The notes under the pieces were generated by a model. That model was not told where the DNA came from and ran no database searches. It saw only the letters and a list, made by a program, of their open reading frames with translations. A program made the translations under genes and the position numbers. From Cypionkella aquatica (GTDB lineage Bacteria; Pseudomonadota; Alphaproteobacteria; Rhodobacterales; Rhodobacteraceae), in contig NZ_BSPP01000002.1 in NCBI RefSeq assembly GCF_030161095.1, positions 1 through 64,000 of the forward strand: a stretch of 64,000 nucleotides of DNA, in the 5' to 3' direction. Each line of letters starts with the position of its first letter. The first letter of the stretch is position 1. This document shows, one piece after another, positions 43,957 to 57,571 of this stretch.

Positions 43957-45138
43957 CTAACGCTCGCGCAAAGCTTCGTTCGACTTGTACAAGGGCTTGG
44001 TCAGATAGGTCAGAATCGTCTTGCCGCCGGTCTCCAGCTCGACATCCGCCTGCATGCCGGGCTTGATTTCCAAACCTTTCTGCCGCTCGGTGAACTTGGT
44101 CTGATCGACCGCCAATGTCACCTTGTAATGCGGATCGCCATTTGGATCGCGGGACCGCTCATCCTTGAACGTATCAGCGGAGATAAACACCACCTTGGCC
44201 TTCAAAGACCCGTAAATCGTATAGTCATAAGCCGATAGCTTGACCGTTGCATCCAAACCCTCACGGACCGAGGCGATGTCGCGCGGCTTCACCCGTGCCT
44301 CGATGAACACGGCGTCATCCAGCGGGATAATCTGCAAAATCTCTTCGCCCGGCTTTACAACGCCGCCAATCGTGGTGATCGACAACTTGTTGACCACGCC
44401 CTTCATCGGGGCCACCAATACGGTGCGCGACAACTGGTCCTGCGCCAGTTTCAGCTTTTGCCGCAGACTTGCCAGATCGCTTTCGGTCTTGGCGTAATCG
44501 GTTGCGCGTTCCATTTCCGTGGTGGTGCGCGCTTGGCTCAGCTTGTTCTTTGCATCGGAATTGTCTCGCCGCGCCCGCGTCACCTCGATCAGCGGCGCGA
44601 TGTCCTGTTTGTACATTTTCTCCAGCAGTTCAGCCTCTTTCGAGGTCTGCTCCAGCACTGCTTTCGCACCTTCGACCCGCGCGTCATATTCGTCCAAACG
44701 TGCTGTCAGCAAAGATTTTTCCGAGGCAACCACCGCAGGCACCCGCTTGGCCATCACCTCTGGCACGTCGAAATCCGGCGCGCTGTTGATTTCGGCCTCG
44801 ATCCGCAAACGGCGAATTTCCAGCGTGGCAATCTCGTCTGAAAGCTCGTCCACCGCCGCCTGATACTGCGTGCCATACAGCCGCGCCAATGTTTGCCCCG
44901 GCTCGACCACATCACCCTCGGCGACGTTCAACTCGGCGAGAATCCCACCTTCAAGGTTCTGAATAATCTGCGGGCGGCTTGAGGATACCACCTCGCCCTG
45001 CGCCCGCACGATTTCATCAACCCAAGCCACCGAGGCCCAGGCCACAAACACCACCATCACGGCCACGATCATCCAGATCGTGCGGCTGGGGCCACGGGTT
45101 TTCTCGGCAAAACTGTCGTCATAGGTGGCAAGGCTCAT
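43957..45138 (-). CDS. HlyD-family type I secretion adaptor
   Basis: 393 aa. One N-terminal helix (TIWMIVAVMVVFVAWASVAW) anchors it in the inner membrane. Next come a lipoyl half-motif (NLEGGILAELNVAEGDVVEP), a long coiled coil at about 100-225 and the second half (SRTVLVAPMKGVVNKLSITT). The protein bridges the ABC exporter and the outer-membrane TolC-like channel. It is the last gene of the adhesin operon and overlaps the ABC gene by four bases. Confidence 0.93.
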   Translation of the reverse strand: MSLATYDDSFAEKTRGPSRTIWMIVAVMVVFVAWASVAWVDEIVRAQGEVVSSSRPQIIQNLEGGILAELNVAEGDVVEPGQTLARLYGTQYQAAVDELSDEIATLEIRRLRIEAEINSAPDFDVPEVMAKRVPAVVASEKSLLTARLDEYDARVEGAKAVLEQTSKEAELLEKMYKQDIAPLIEVTRARRDNSDAKNKLSQARTTTEMERATDYAKTESDLASLRQKLKLAQDQLSRTVLVAPMKGVVNKLSITTIGGVVKPGEEILQIIPLDDAVFIEARVKPRDIASVREGLDATVKLSAYDYTIYGSLKAKVVFISADTFKDERSRDPNGDPHYKVTLAVDQTKFTERQKGLEIKPGMQADVELETGGKTILTYLTKPLYKSNEALRER

Positions 45139-47441
45139 GGCTGCGCACCCCCAACCTGCATGGAAAAGGCCTTTTTCACCGGAGTGATGCTGCCAATCGC
45201 CACGCCAGCAGCCGGGGGTCGGCTTGAAGCGGGGGCCTGCGCCGCGACACCGCCGCCGTTCAGATGCGCCAGCACCGCTTCACGCGGACCATCCACCACC
45301 AGTCGCCCATTTTGCATGATCACCACACGGTTGGTCAGCTGCAAAATCGGCACGCGGTGGGTGGCAATGATCGCCGTGCGCCCGTCCAGCCAAGTCTTCA
45401 GCCGCGAAACCAACGTGGTTTCCAAAGTCTGATCCAGCGCCGCTGTGGGTTCATCCAGAATAGCAACCGCCGGATTTTGCAGCCAAATCCGCGCCCAGCC
45501 TATGCTTTGGCGCTGGCCAACCGACAAACCCTCACCCATCTCGCGGATTTCCAGATCAAGCCCGCGCGGATGACTGCGCACGAATGGCCCAAGCCCGGAA
45601 AAATCCAGCGCATCGAACAAGCGGTCGTCATTGCGCTCAAGCTGGCTCATGTTCAGGTTATCGCGCAAGGTTCCGGCGAACAGCCGCACCTCTTGTCCCA
45701 GATAGCCGACGCCGCGCCGCAAATCGCGCGGATGCACTTGGTTCAGATCAACGCCATCAATCAAAACCCGGCCTGCCGAGGGTTCGTAAAGCCCCGCCAG
45801 CACCCGAAGCAGCGTCGATTTGCCCGAGCCATTCGCCCCCAGCACCGCGATATGCTGCCCTGCCGGAATAGAAAGCCCGTTGATTTCCACTGTCGCCGCC
45901 GCTTTCGGATCATAGCGAAACTCGACATTGCGCAACTCGAACGCGCCCACCAGCTTGTCTCGGCGCAGATAGTGCCGCCCGGCTTCCTCGGCCTGATTGG
46001 ACTGCGCAATCGCCTCCAACCCGTCCAGCGCCGCTTTCACATTGGTCCATTTCGACATGGTTGACGACAAAGCCGCGAGTGGCCCCAAGGTCCGCCCCGC
46101 TAGAATACCAATCGCGATGATCGTGCCCACGGTGAAATCGCCCGCAAACACAAGATATGCCCCGGCAACCACGGCCAAAATATAGGTCGCCTGCTGCACG
46201 CCCTGCGCCCAATAGCCCAGCATCGCCGTCAGATGGCGCTGATCGCTGGATTTCACTGCCGACAAAGTCGACAATTCAGCCCAGATCCGTTTGATCCGAT
46301 CCTCGCCGCGTTGGGTGGTGACGGTTTCAGCCTCGAAGATCGCTTCATAGAGCAGCCGCGCCGCCCGCGTGGAGGCGCCCTGCGTGGCCGCCGTCAAAGC
46401 CACCATGCGCCTTTGAAACAGAAAGCCCGGCAGCACCATCAGGATGCCGCCTGCAATCAAGATCCACACCAGATTGCCGCCAATCGACGCCACCAGTGCC
46501 AGAAAAATCAAGATAAACGGCAAATCTGCCATCGTGCCGATCGTCGTCGCGGTGAAAAACTCGCGTACCGAAGAAAACTCGCGCATCGCGGCAAATAGGC
46601 TCGAAGGGCTGCGCTGACCTGGCCCGTGCTTCATGCCCAGCAGCTTGTCCATCAGCCGCGCCTGCACGCTCAGCTCTATCCGCTTGCCCGTGCTATCCAT
46701 CAGCCCAGACCGCGCCAGCTTCAGCGCAGCTTCCAGCACAATCGCCAGCATCGCGCCCAAAGCCAGCACCCAAAGCGTCGGCTCCGATTGATACGGGATC
46801 ACCCGATCATACACTTGCATCGAGAACAGCGACACCGCCACCGCCAGCATATTCGCCACCAGTGACCCTGCCGCCACCTCGCCCAATTGCCGCTTATAGC
46901 GTTTGAACTCGCCCCAGAACCAATGCGGAGTTTTGGCGGCTTCGACATGCCGGGTCTCCAGCTCGGCTACCGAAGTGCGCACCCGCAGCAGCCGCCCCGC
47001 ATAAACCTGCGCGAAATCATCATGCGAGACTTCGGCCCGCATCGTGTCAACACTGGTGTCGTAAACTTCGACGCCATCGGCTGTTTCGCCCAACACCAGA
47101 ACGATCTGGCCCGAGGTCATCTCGGCAAGGGCTGGCCAATGCTTAGGATCGGTTGCCTGCACCGGATCGACCTGTGCCGCGACGCCACAACTGCGCAACG
47201 CCCGCGCCACTTCTGGCAAACCCAACTGGCCCGCATCCGATGCCAGTTGAATCTGCTCGACCAGATCAGCCACCGCCAAATCTGTGCCGCAAAGCCCCGC
47301 GTAAACCGAGGCCAGCTGCGCCCGGTTTACAACCCGCGCATTGTGGCGGCCCTGTGGTGCCCGGTTGTCGACCGCAGTGCGCACGTCGCCCGCAGCCACG
47401 CGGCCTGCATTGATATCAAAGGCAACAACCCGATCATTCAC
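45135..47441 (-). CDS. Type I secretion ABC exporter (LapB-like)
   Basis: 768 aa. Residues 40-165 are a C39-like domain without the peptidase Cys-His pair (QIVLVLGETADGVEVYDTSV), so it binds but does not cut its substrate. Membrane helices fill 195-470. The ATPase has Walker A LGANGSGKSTLLRVL, signature LSVGQRQSIGWARIWL and Walker B VAILDEPTAALDQTLE. The N-terminal domain and the adhesin partner make LapB-type exporters the closest match. It overlaps both neighbours by four bases. Confidence 0.93.
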   Translation of the reverse strand: MNDRVVAFDINAGRVAAGDVRTAVDNRAPQGRHNARVVNRAQLASVYAGLCGTDLAVADLVEQIQLASDAGQLGLPEVARALRSCGVAAQVDPVQATDPKHWPALAEMTSGQIVLVLGETADGVEVYDTSVDTMRAEVSHDDFAQVYAGRLLRVRTSVAELETRHVEAAKTPHWFWGEFKRYKRQLGEVAAGSLVANMLAVAVSLFSMQVYDRVIPYQSEPTLWVLALGAMLAIVLEAALKLARSGLMDSTGKRIELSVQARLMDKLLGMKHGPGQRSPSSLFAAMREFSSVREFFTATTIGTMADLPFILIFLALVASIGGNLVWILIAGGILMVLPGFLFQRRMVALTAATQGASTRAARLLYEAIFEAETVTTQRGEDRIKRIWAELSTLSAVKSSDQRHLTAMLGYWAQGVQQATYILAVVAGAYLVFAGDFTVGTIIAIGILAGRTLGPLAALSSTMSKWTNVKAALDGLEAIAQSNQAEEAGRHYLRRDKLVGAFELRNVEFRYDPKAAATVEINGLSIPAGQHIAVLGANGSGKSTLLRVLAGLYEPSAGRVLIDGVDLNQVHPRDLRRGVGYLGQEVRLFAGTLRDNLNMSQLERNDDRLFDALDFSGLGPFVRSHPRGLDLEIREMGEGLSVGQRQSIGWARIWLQNPAVAILDEPTAALDQTLETTLVSRLKTWLDGRTAIIATHRVPILQLTNRVVIMQNGRLVVDGPREAVLAHLNGGGVAAQAPASSRPPAAGVAIGSITPVKKAFSMQVGGAQP

Positions 47442-48766
47442 ATCCGTGCCCCATCTACCAACATCCCGCGATCGCGGGCAATTTCCAGATCAATCAGCGC
47501 CATGTCATACCGCAGCGAGGTTTGATCACGCTGCAGCCGCGCATAGGCATCATACTGCCCAACCAGTTCCAGCAGCGTCCGCCGCCCAACTTTGTATTGC
47601 TGGGTGAACAGATCAAGGTTGGCCCCGGTCTGCCGCACCACTTCGGCCCCCTGCGCCTGACGCGCGGCCAGATTGGCCTTCTGCGCCTGCAAGGCGACGA
47701 TGCGGCGATTGGCGGTCTCGGCGGCCTCTGCCGTCTGCCGATCCACCACATCGCCGGTCTGCTGCAACGCAGCGATGTTATCCTTTGCGCCGGGGTTCAG
47801 CAGCCCTGCGCCATTCAACCGCACGCCCGGATTGATGCCGCTTTCATTCAAGCCCGCTGTCGCACCCAGCCCAAATTTCAGGCCAGCCAGTTGCATCTGT
47901 GCCTGCGCAATCGCCCGCGTGCCTTCGCCGTGCGCTTGTACCACCGACAAAGGCTCGGTCGTGCTGTCGTTAAGACCCGACAGCGTATCAATCCCGCTGA
48001 TGCCATTCAGCGGTTGCCCCGCCAAAGCAGTCAGCTGCGCCATCTGGCTTGCCTCGGTCTGCATATCAACCGAGACCGTCGCCTGCATTTCAGCAACGCG
48101 CTGATTCAGAACCTGTTGCTCTGATCCATCTGACAAGCCGCCCGCGACGCGCTTGCCCATGATATTGTTGAACTCTTGCAGCCGCACAGCAGCCGATTGG
48201 CCGACCTGCGCCTGCGCCCGCGCCCGCTCGGCGTTGACATAATACGACAGACCCTCAAAGACGCGCTGGTTCATCGTGGTGGAAAGACTGACCGCAGCCA
48301 CCTCGACATCAGCCGAGGCAAATGCCCGCTCGGCCTTGCGCCGTCCGTTGTCAAACAGCGCTTGCTCCAGCAGCATGCTTGCCGCCAAACCGCCCAAAGA
48401 GGTCAGATTGACCGACGGCCCAATGGATGGCAGCCAATTCTTCGCCTGTGCATTGGCCTTCAGCTGCGCCACGCGCAACTCTGCCTGCGCCGCGCCTGAG
48501 CCCGCAGTGATCACCGCGTCGGCCACTTTGGCATAGGCCCCGCCCGGCGGCAAAACCGACCGCCGCGCCTGCAAGTTTCCGATCAGACCTGTGCCTGCAG
48601 GCTGCCCCAAGGCACCCACCGAATTCGGTCCAGCATTTTCATGTGTTTGCAGCATCGAGGGCGCTTCCGCTCCCCCCATGCAACCTGCCAGCAGGGCAAG
48701 CCCTGCCAGCGCCGGGATAAGGCGTTTAACCCCGATCCCGGACCCGTTTTTGCGGTCCTTGGGCAT
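47438..48766 (-). CDS. TolC-family outer-membrane lipoprotein
   Basis: 442 aa with a lipobox LLAGC (Cys29), unusual but known among TolC relatives (as in OprM-type proteins). The body is two helical repeats of the outer-membrane efflux family (QAELRVAQLKANAQAKNWLP and LQAQKANLAARQAQGAEVVR), ending RTLLELVGQYDAYARLQRDQ. It forms the outer-membrane exit for the adhesin. It lies 15 bases downstream of the adhesin gene and overlaps the exporter gene. Confidence 0.9.
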   Translation of the reverse strand: MPKDRKNGSGIGVKRLIPALAGLALLAGCMGGAEAPSMLQTHENAGPNSVGALGQPAGTGLIGNLQARRSVLPPGGAYAKVADAVITAGSGAAQAELRVAQLKANAQAKNWLPSIGPSVNLTSLGGLAASMLLEQALFDNGRRKAERAFASADVEVAAVSLSTTMNQRVFEGLSYYVNAERARAQAQVGQSAAVRLQEFNNIMGKRVAGGLSDGSEQQVLNQRVAEMQATVSVDMQTEASQMAQLTALAGQPLNGISGIDTLSGLNDSTTEPLSVVQAHGEGTRAIAQAQMQLAGLKFGLGATAGLNESGINPGVRLNGAGLLNPGAKDNIAALQQTGDVVDRQTAEAAETANRRIVALQAQKANLAARQAQGAEVVRQTGANLDLFTQQYKVGRRTLLELVGQYDAYARLQRDQTSLRYDMALIDLEIARDRGMLVDGARM

Positions 48767-48781
48767 GGCCCTTGTCCCGGA

Positions 48782-52591
<3,810 letters not shown>

Positions 52592-53019
52592 CGTACTACT
52601 CCGCCTCAAAAGCCCGGACTTTGGCGCCCGAGTGTTATACGCCCCACTTTCGGGGGCTGATTGAGGAAAAAGATATCGAGGTTCCGATGCAATTTCCAGT
52701 GTTTAGACGGGGCATGATTCGTTTTTGCTCAATTTCCCCCTCAATTCCGCCACATTTGCGGCTTTCGCGTTACAGATGGATTACTTTGCTACAGCCTTCA
52801 CGGCTGAGGGCTGCGCATTGCGCACCCTATGGTTGTAATTTGAAGGCTGCGGTGCTTGATCGCACATGAACTTCGTCGTCTATACCACGGCCCCGCACAG
52901 CATTTTCCTGATTTGCACGCTCCACCGCTGATTGGGCCGCCCCGCCTGATGCACCGCGTCTAAGCTGGCGCCAAAGACATTTGCCGCAAATCCTTCGCCT
53001 GCGACGACAGCTTCGGCCC
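52592..53019. other. Intergenic region upstream of the adhesin operon
   Basis: This 428-base stretch holds no gene I can support. Near the adhesin start it contains a hairpin GCCCC-ACTTTCG-GGGGC (52641-52657) that would lie in the leader of the adhesin mRNA. It is otherwise unremarkable; the open frame on the minus strand (52827-53123) overlaps the peptidase gene and looks like noise. The adhesin promoter must be here, but no box could be defined. Confidence 0.5.
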
Positions 53020-54387
53020 TCAGCCGCCCAGCCGTTGCAACAGCCGCACATACGCTGTCTGGCCGAGGCGAAAAGCCTCCAGCCGAAAGAACTCATTCGG
53101 CGCGTGCAGGTTCTCGTCATCATGCGAAAACCCGAACATCACAGCATGAACGCCCAACACGTCCAGCAAGGTCGTCATCACCGGGATCGACCCACCCAAT
53201 CGTGTCCGGTAAGGCCGTTTGCCATACACCTCCTCCAACACCTGCGCCGCGACTCCGGTGGCATTATGCCCCGATGGCACCAGAAACGGACCCGCCCCGC
53301 CTTGCCCCGGCAGCAACTCTGCCGTCACCCCCGCCGGGCAATGCGCCTGCACATGCGCAGCCAAAGCCGCCAAGACCGCCGCCGGATCTTGCGCCGCCAC
53401 CAATCGACACGTGATCTTGGCCCGCGCCTCTGCTGGCAAAACGGTTTTCGACCCAATTCCCTGCCAGCCACTCGTCAGCCCGTTCACATCCAGCGTCGGC
53501 CGCGCCCACAGCCGTTCCCGCGTTGAATAGCCCAGCTCGCCAAACACCGACACCGCACCCGTTTCCGCAAGATAACTGACCTCATCATAGGGTATCCGCG
53601 CGATGGCCGCGCGGTCATCGAGGCCCAGATCAATCACATCGTCATAAAACCCTTCGACCGTCACCAACCCATCCGCCGATTTCATCGAAGCCAGCAGATG
53701 CGCCAAAGCCATCGCCGGATTGGCAATCCCGCCACCATGCAGGCCCGAGTGTTGATCCGACCGCGGCCCCCGCACCACGATTTCCGCCTTCACCAGCCCT
53801 TTCAACGCCTCGACAATCTGCGGCTGATCTGGCGCATATTGCAGCCCATCCGCCGAGAAAATCATATCCGCCGTCAGCCGATCGACATTGGCGGCGACAA
53901 ATGGCGGCAGATCAGGCGAGCCGATCTCTTCCTGCCCCTCAAAGAAAAACTTCACATTCACCGGCAGTCGGCCCGTGGTTTTCAGCAGCGATTCCACCGC
54001 CAGAATCGGCACCAACATGCCGCCCTTGTCATCCGAAGCCCCGCGCCCCCAAACCCGACCATCCCGGATCTCAGGTTCAAACGGCGGGCTGTCCCACAGA
54101 TCAAATGGCTCGGCGGGTTGTACGTCAAAATGCCCGTAAATCAGCACCGTCGGCTTGTCCGCGCCGGCATGAAGCCAATGGCCGCAGACCACCGGATGCC
54201 CGTCCGTGGGCAGCACCTCCGCACCCTCCACTCCCGCCGCCGTCAACCGTGCCGCCACCCAGTCCGCAGCCCTGACCACATCAGGGATATTCTCAGGCTT
54301 GGCCGAAACCGAGGGTATCCGCACAAACGCAAGCAATTCCTGCACAAACCGCGCCTGCTCTGCATCAAGATACTGGTTCGAGTCCAT
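53020..54387 (-). CDS. M20-family dipeptidase
   Basis: 455 aa from the ATG giving MDSNQYLDAEQ, preceded by AAGGAGAC. The metal-site motifs are LIYGHFDVQPAEP, GRGASDDKGGMLV and FFFEGQEEIGSPDL (catalytic Glu-Glu). QHSGLHGGGIANPAMALAHL belongs to the dimerisation domain and GGSIPVMTTLLD follows near the end. The enzyme is a cytoplasmic zinc metallopeptidase that cuts dipeptides or related amides. It is divergent from the aldolase operon and has no partner on its strand. Confidence 0.92.
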   Translation of the reverse strand: MDSNQYLDAEQARFVQELLAFVRIPSVSAKPENIPDVVRAADWVAARLTAAGVEGAEVLPTDGHPVVCGHWLHAGADKPTVLIYGHFDVQPAEPFDLWDSPPFEPEIRDGRVWGRGASDDKGGMLVPILAVESLLKTTGRLPVNVKFFFEGQEEIGSPDLPPFVAANVDRLTADMIFSADGLQYAPDQPQIVEALKGLVKAEIVVRGPRSDQHSGLHGGGIANPAMALAHLLASMKSADGLVTVEGFYDDVIDLGLDDRAAIARIPYDEVSYLAETGAVSVFGELGYSTRERLWARPTLDVNGLTSGWQGIGSKTVLPAEARAKITCRLVAAQDPAAVLAALAAHVQAHCPAGVTAELLPGQGGAGPFLVPSGHNATGVAAQVLEEVYGKRPYRTRLGGSIPVMTTLLDVLGVHAVMFGFSHDDENLHAPNEFFRLEAFRLGQTAYVRLLQRLGG

Positions 54388-54514
54388 GCTACGTCTCCTT
54401 CTTGCCACCCAAGGCTAGACCATCGCCACACCAGCGGTAAACCCAATCCTCGTTCGTTTTCCGCTGATAATTCAGGCAGAGATTGACAGATCCACCAGCG
54501 CTCGATACCGATTG

Positions 54515-54528
54515 TGAAAACGTTTCCA
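54515..54528. promoter_or_regulatory. LacI-type operator in front of the aldolase operon
   Basis: TGAAAACGTTTCCA fits the general LacI-family operator TGNAANCGNTTNCA at every fixed position and is palindromic except for one pair. It sits 17 bases upstream of the aldolase ATG, where a bound repressor would block transcription or elongation. The LacI-type gene at the other end of the cassette (57572-58573) is the natural candidate to bind it. Confidence 0.65.
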
Positions 54529-54544
54529 TACGAAGGATTGCACC

Positions 54545-55369
54545 ATGAAAGCCGCCCGCCTCAACCGCCTGTTCGCGCCTTCGGGCAACTGCTTTGACGT
54601 GGCGATCGACCACGGCATGTTTAACGAAGCCTCGTTCCTTGGCGGCATTGAAAACATGACCAAATCCATCCAGACCGTTGCCGCCGCCGCCCCCGATGCG
54701 ATCCAACTTCCCCCCGGCACCGCGAAAATCCTGCAGGCCATCCCCGGCAAGAACCGCCCCGCGCTGGTTTTGCGCACCGACATTGCGAACGTCTACGGCA
54801 CTCCCTTGCCGCGCAGCCTGTATTCCGAAGTCATCGACCGCCCGGTTCAACAGGGTCTCGTCCTCGACGCCGCCTGCATTGTCGTCAACCTGCTGCTGCT
54901 GCCCAACCAGCCCGACCTTTACCGCGATTGCGTCCGCAACGTGAACGCCCTGAAGCGCGAATGTGAGATCATGGGCATGCCCCTGATGGTCGAACCCCTC
55001 GTGATGCAAGACAATTCCAAGGGCGGCTATATGGTCGATGGCGACATCACCAAAATCCTGCCGCTGGTCCGCCAAGCCGCCGAACTTGGCGCTGACATCA
55101 TCAAGGCTGACCCCTGCACCGATGTCTCCGAATATCACCGCGTCATCGAAATCGCCCAAGGCGTGCCGGTTCTGGTGCGTGGCGGCGGTCGCGTGTCCGA
55201 CGCCGAAATTCTGTCGCGCACGCATCAGCTGATGCAGCAAGGCGCGCGCGGCATCGTCTATGGCCGCAATGTCGTGCAACACGCCAACCCCGGCGGCATG
55301 ACCCGTGCTTTGATGGCGATTGTGCATGACAAAGCCACCGCCGCCGACGCCGCCAAGCATCTGGCCTGA
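54545..55369 (+). CDS. Class I aldolase, DeoC/LacD/FbaB superfamily
   Basis: 274 aa. FDVAIDHGMFNEASFLGG at residues 17-34 is the DhnA/LsrF-type start with the conserved Asp-His. Lys187 in DIIKADPCTD fits the Schiff-base Lys, and VPVLVRGGGRVSDAEILSRT holds the phosphate-binding Gly run. It should cleave or form a sugar phosphate, but the substrate cannot be read from sequence. First gene of an operon with an oxidoreductase and a sugar kinase, so the kinase may supply its phosphorylated substrate. Confidence 0.88.
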   Translation: MKAARLNRLFAPSGNCFDVAIDHGMFNEASFLGGIENMTKSIQTVAAAAPDAIQLPPGTAKILQAIPGKNRPALVLRTDIANVYGTPLPRSLYSEVIDRPVQQGLVLDAACIVVNLLLLPNQPDLYRDCVRNVNALKRECEIMGMPLMVEPLVMQDNSKGGYMVDGDITKILPLVRQAAELGADIIKADPCTDVSEYHRVIEIAQGVPVLVRGGGRVSDAEILSRTHQLMQQGARGIVYGRNVVQHANPGGMTRALMAIVHDKATAADAAKHLA

Positions 55370-55372
55370 CCC

Positions 55373-56512
55373 ATGCAGGAAATCCGCTTCGGTATCATTG
55401 GTTGCGGCTTGATGGGCCGCGAATTCGCCTCCGCCGCCGCGCGTTGGCTACACCTTACCAATCCCAAAGCCAAACCGCGCATCGTCGCGGTCTGCGACAC
55501 CAACCCCGCCTTGATGGATTGGTTCGCCACCCATCTGGGCGCGATCCAGACCACCACCGACTACCACGCCCTACTGGCCAACCCAGAGGTTGACGCAGTT
55601 TACTGCGCCGTGCCGCATGTGCTGCACGCACAGATGTATCCCGATATTCTGGCCGCCGGAAAACACCTGTTTGGTGAAAAGCCTTTCGGCATGGATGCCG
55701 CCCAGAACCGCGCGATCATGGCCGCCGTCGCAGCGCATCCCGACCTCATTGTGCGCTGCTCGTCCGAGATGCCATTCTACCCCGGCGCGCAAAAGGTCAT
55801 CGACTTTGTGAACTCGGGCGCGGTCGGCGAGATCCTCGAAGTCGAGGCCAGCTTCCTCCATTCGTCCGACATCAACCCCGACAAGGTGATCAACTGGAAG
55901 CGCATGCAAGCCGTCAACGGCGAGTACGGCTGCATGGGCGATCTCGGGATGCATGTTCTGCACGTCCCCCTTCGCCTCGGCTGGCGTCCCGATACAGTGC
56001 AAGCCAGCCTTGTCAAACGAGTCTCCCAGCGTCCTGACGGCAAAGGCAATCTGGTCCCCTGCGAGACATGGGATAACGCCACCATCACCGCGCGCGTCCC
56101 CACCGATTACGGCAATTTCCCAATGGTGCTAAAGACTTGGCGCATAGCCCCGGGCGAGGCCAACACGTGGTCGCTGCGCGTGCTTGGCATGAAGGGCTCT
56201 GCGTTTTTCACCACCAAATCGCCGCGCCAATGGCAGTTCATGCACTACAAGAACGGCGGCAACCAAACCTGGCAAACCGAAGACCTCGGCTACACCCCGC
56301 TTTTTCCCGGCCTCACGGGCGGCATCTTCGAGTTTGGCTTCACCGATGCCATTCAGCAAATGTGGGCCGCCTATATCGACGAACTTGCAGGCGGCGATGC
56401 TGCGGGCTTCCCCTGCGCCCATCCGTCCGAGGCTGCAGCGCATCACGCCGTGCTGACCGCAGCCCTGACCGCAGGCCGCGAAAACCGCACCGTCGCCGTG
56501 GATTACGCATGA
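55373..56512 (+). CDS. Gfo/Idh/MocA-family oxidoreductase
   Basis: 379 aa. The N-terminal Rossmann motif FGIIGCGLMGREFASAA and the GEKPFGMDAAQN block (EKP motif) are the family signatures; the C-terminal half is the substrate domain (GEYGCMGDLGMHVLHVPLRL). Such enzymes oxidise or reduce polyols or sugar derivatives with NAD(P). It starts three bases after the aldolase stop and overlaps the kinase start (ATGA), so all three are co-expressed. Confidence 0.92.
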   Translation: MQEIRFGIIGCGLMGREFASAAARWLHLTNPKAKPRIVAVCDTNPALMDWFATHLGAIQTTTDYHALLANPEVDAVYCAVPHVLHAQMYPDILAAGKHLFGEKPFGMDAAQNRAIMAAVAAHPDLIVRCSSEMPFYPGAQKVIDFVNSGAVGEILEVEASFLHSSDINPDKVINWKRMQAVNGEYGCMGDLGMHVLHVPLRLGWRPDTVQASLVKRVSQRPDGKGNLVPCETWDNATITARVPTDYGNFPMVLKTWRIAPGEANTWSLRVLGMKGSAFFTTKSPRQWQFMHYKNGGNQTWQTEDLGYTPLFPGLTGGIFEFGFTDAIQQMWAAYIDELAGGDAAGFPCAHPSEAAAHHAVLTAALTAGRENRTVAVDYA

Positions 56513-57495
56513 CGACGCTTGCGCCAAGACAAGGCATCGCCTGCGCCGGAAACTGGATCGTTGATATCGTCCACAGCATCGACGCGTGGCCGCAGAAAAG
56601 CGAACTTGTCCGCATCCGCCACGAGGCCACAGGCGTCGGCGGCGGTGCAGCCAATGTCATCCTCGACCTCGCCGCTTTTCAAACGGGCCTGCCGCTTTAC
56701 GCGGTGGGTCTGATCGGCACGGACACGCACGCTGACCTCTGCCTTGCGGCCTGCAAAGCGGCCAAGGTCGACACGCGCTGGCTGAAACAAACCGCCACCC
56801 ACCCGACCGCCCACACCCAAGTCATGAACGTCCCCGGTGACAGCCGCACCTTCTTTTACCATCCCGGTGCCAATGACGCCCTCGCGGAATCTGATATCCC
56901 GGTCGAGGCCATCGCCGCCGAAAACGCCAAGATCTTTTACCTCGGCTATCCGAACCTGCTTGCCACGCTTGATGCCGTCGAACCTGACGGAGAAACCCCC
57001 GCCGCACGCCTTCTGTCGCGTGCCCGCGCCGCAGGCATGATCACCTGCGTCGATCTTGTGTCCGCCGCCAATGCCGATTTTGCGGCCACCGTCAAAGCCA
57101 CGTTACCGCACGCAGATTACCTGTTTCTGAACGAAATCGAGGCCGCCCGCGCCACCAACCGCGCCGATATCGCCCCCGACGACCGCGCCCGCTTGCTGGA
57201 AGCCGCAACTGCGCTGCAAGCCGCAGGTGCGAAGACCGTGATCCTGCACACCGGCACCCTTGCGCTTTGGCTGGAAGATGCTGCGCTCTGGTCCAGCCCC
57301 GATCCTGTCGATCCTGCCGAAATTCTCAGCCCAGTCGGTGCCGGCGATGCCTTTTGCGCCGGTGCCATCTACGCAATCCACCAAGGCCAAGGCCCGGCCC
57401 AAGCGCTCCGCCTCGGTCACAAAGCCGCCGCAGCCTCATTGAAAGGTGCGACGGCGACGGATGGCATCCCACCGCTGGCCGTTCTGAACCTTTAA
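56509..57495 (+). CDS. PfkB-family carbohydrate kinase
   Basis: 328 aa from the ATG giving MTTLAPRQGIACAGN; the longer frame overlaps the oxidoreductase and is not used. RHEATGVGGGAANVILDLAA and VGAGDAFCAGAIYAIHQG are the PfkB signatures, with the catalytic Asp in GAGDAF. It phosphorylates a sugar or sugar derivative with ATP. Last gene of the operon, closed by a terminator-like hairpin. Among PfkB members the substrate can be a nucleoside, ribose, ketodeoxygluconate or sulfofructose; not decided here. Confidence 0.92.
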   Translation: MTTLAPRQGIACAGNWIVDIVHSIDAWPQKSELVRIRHEATGVGGGAANVILDLAAFQTGLPLYAVGLIGTDTHADLCLAACKAAKVDTRWLKQTATHPTAHTQVMNVPGDSRTFFYHPGANDALAESDIPVEAIAAENAKIFYLGYPNLLATLDAVEPDGETPAARLLSRARAAGMITCVDLVSAANADFAATVKATLPHADYLFLNEIEAARATNRADIAPDDRARLLEAATALQAAGAKTVILHTGTLALWLEDAALWSSPDPVDPAEILSPVGAGDAFCAGAIYAIHQGQGPAQALRLGHKAAAASLKGATATDGIPPLAVLNL

Positions 57496-57546
57496 AACGT
57501 ATCTGAAAATTTTTATCCTCTGTGCGCAAATATCCCACGGGGGGCC

Positions 57547-57563
57547 GGGGGTATGAATCCCCC
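57547..57563. terminator. Terminator-like hairpin after the PfkB kinase gene
   Basis: GGGGG and CCCCC pair around TATGAAT between the convergent kinase and LacI genes. Short for an intrinsic terminator, no T-tract follows, but G/C runs of this form are common between convergent genes in this group. Confidence 0.45.
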
Positions 57564-57571
57564 TGCGCGGC

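Noticed and set aside
52827-53123. 98-codon minus-strand frame between the adhesin and the peptidase
   Set aside because: Arg/Cys-rich composition, overlaps the peptidase gene in another frame, no ribosome site.
54389-55360. 323-codon minus-strand open frame opposite the aldolase
   Set aside because: Fully antisense to a well supported aldolase gene; composition (His/Gly/Asp-rich) is typical of shadow frames.
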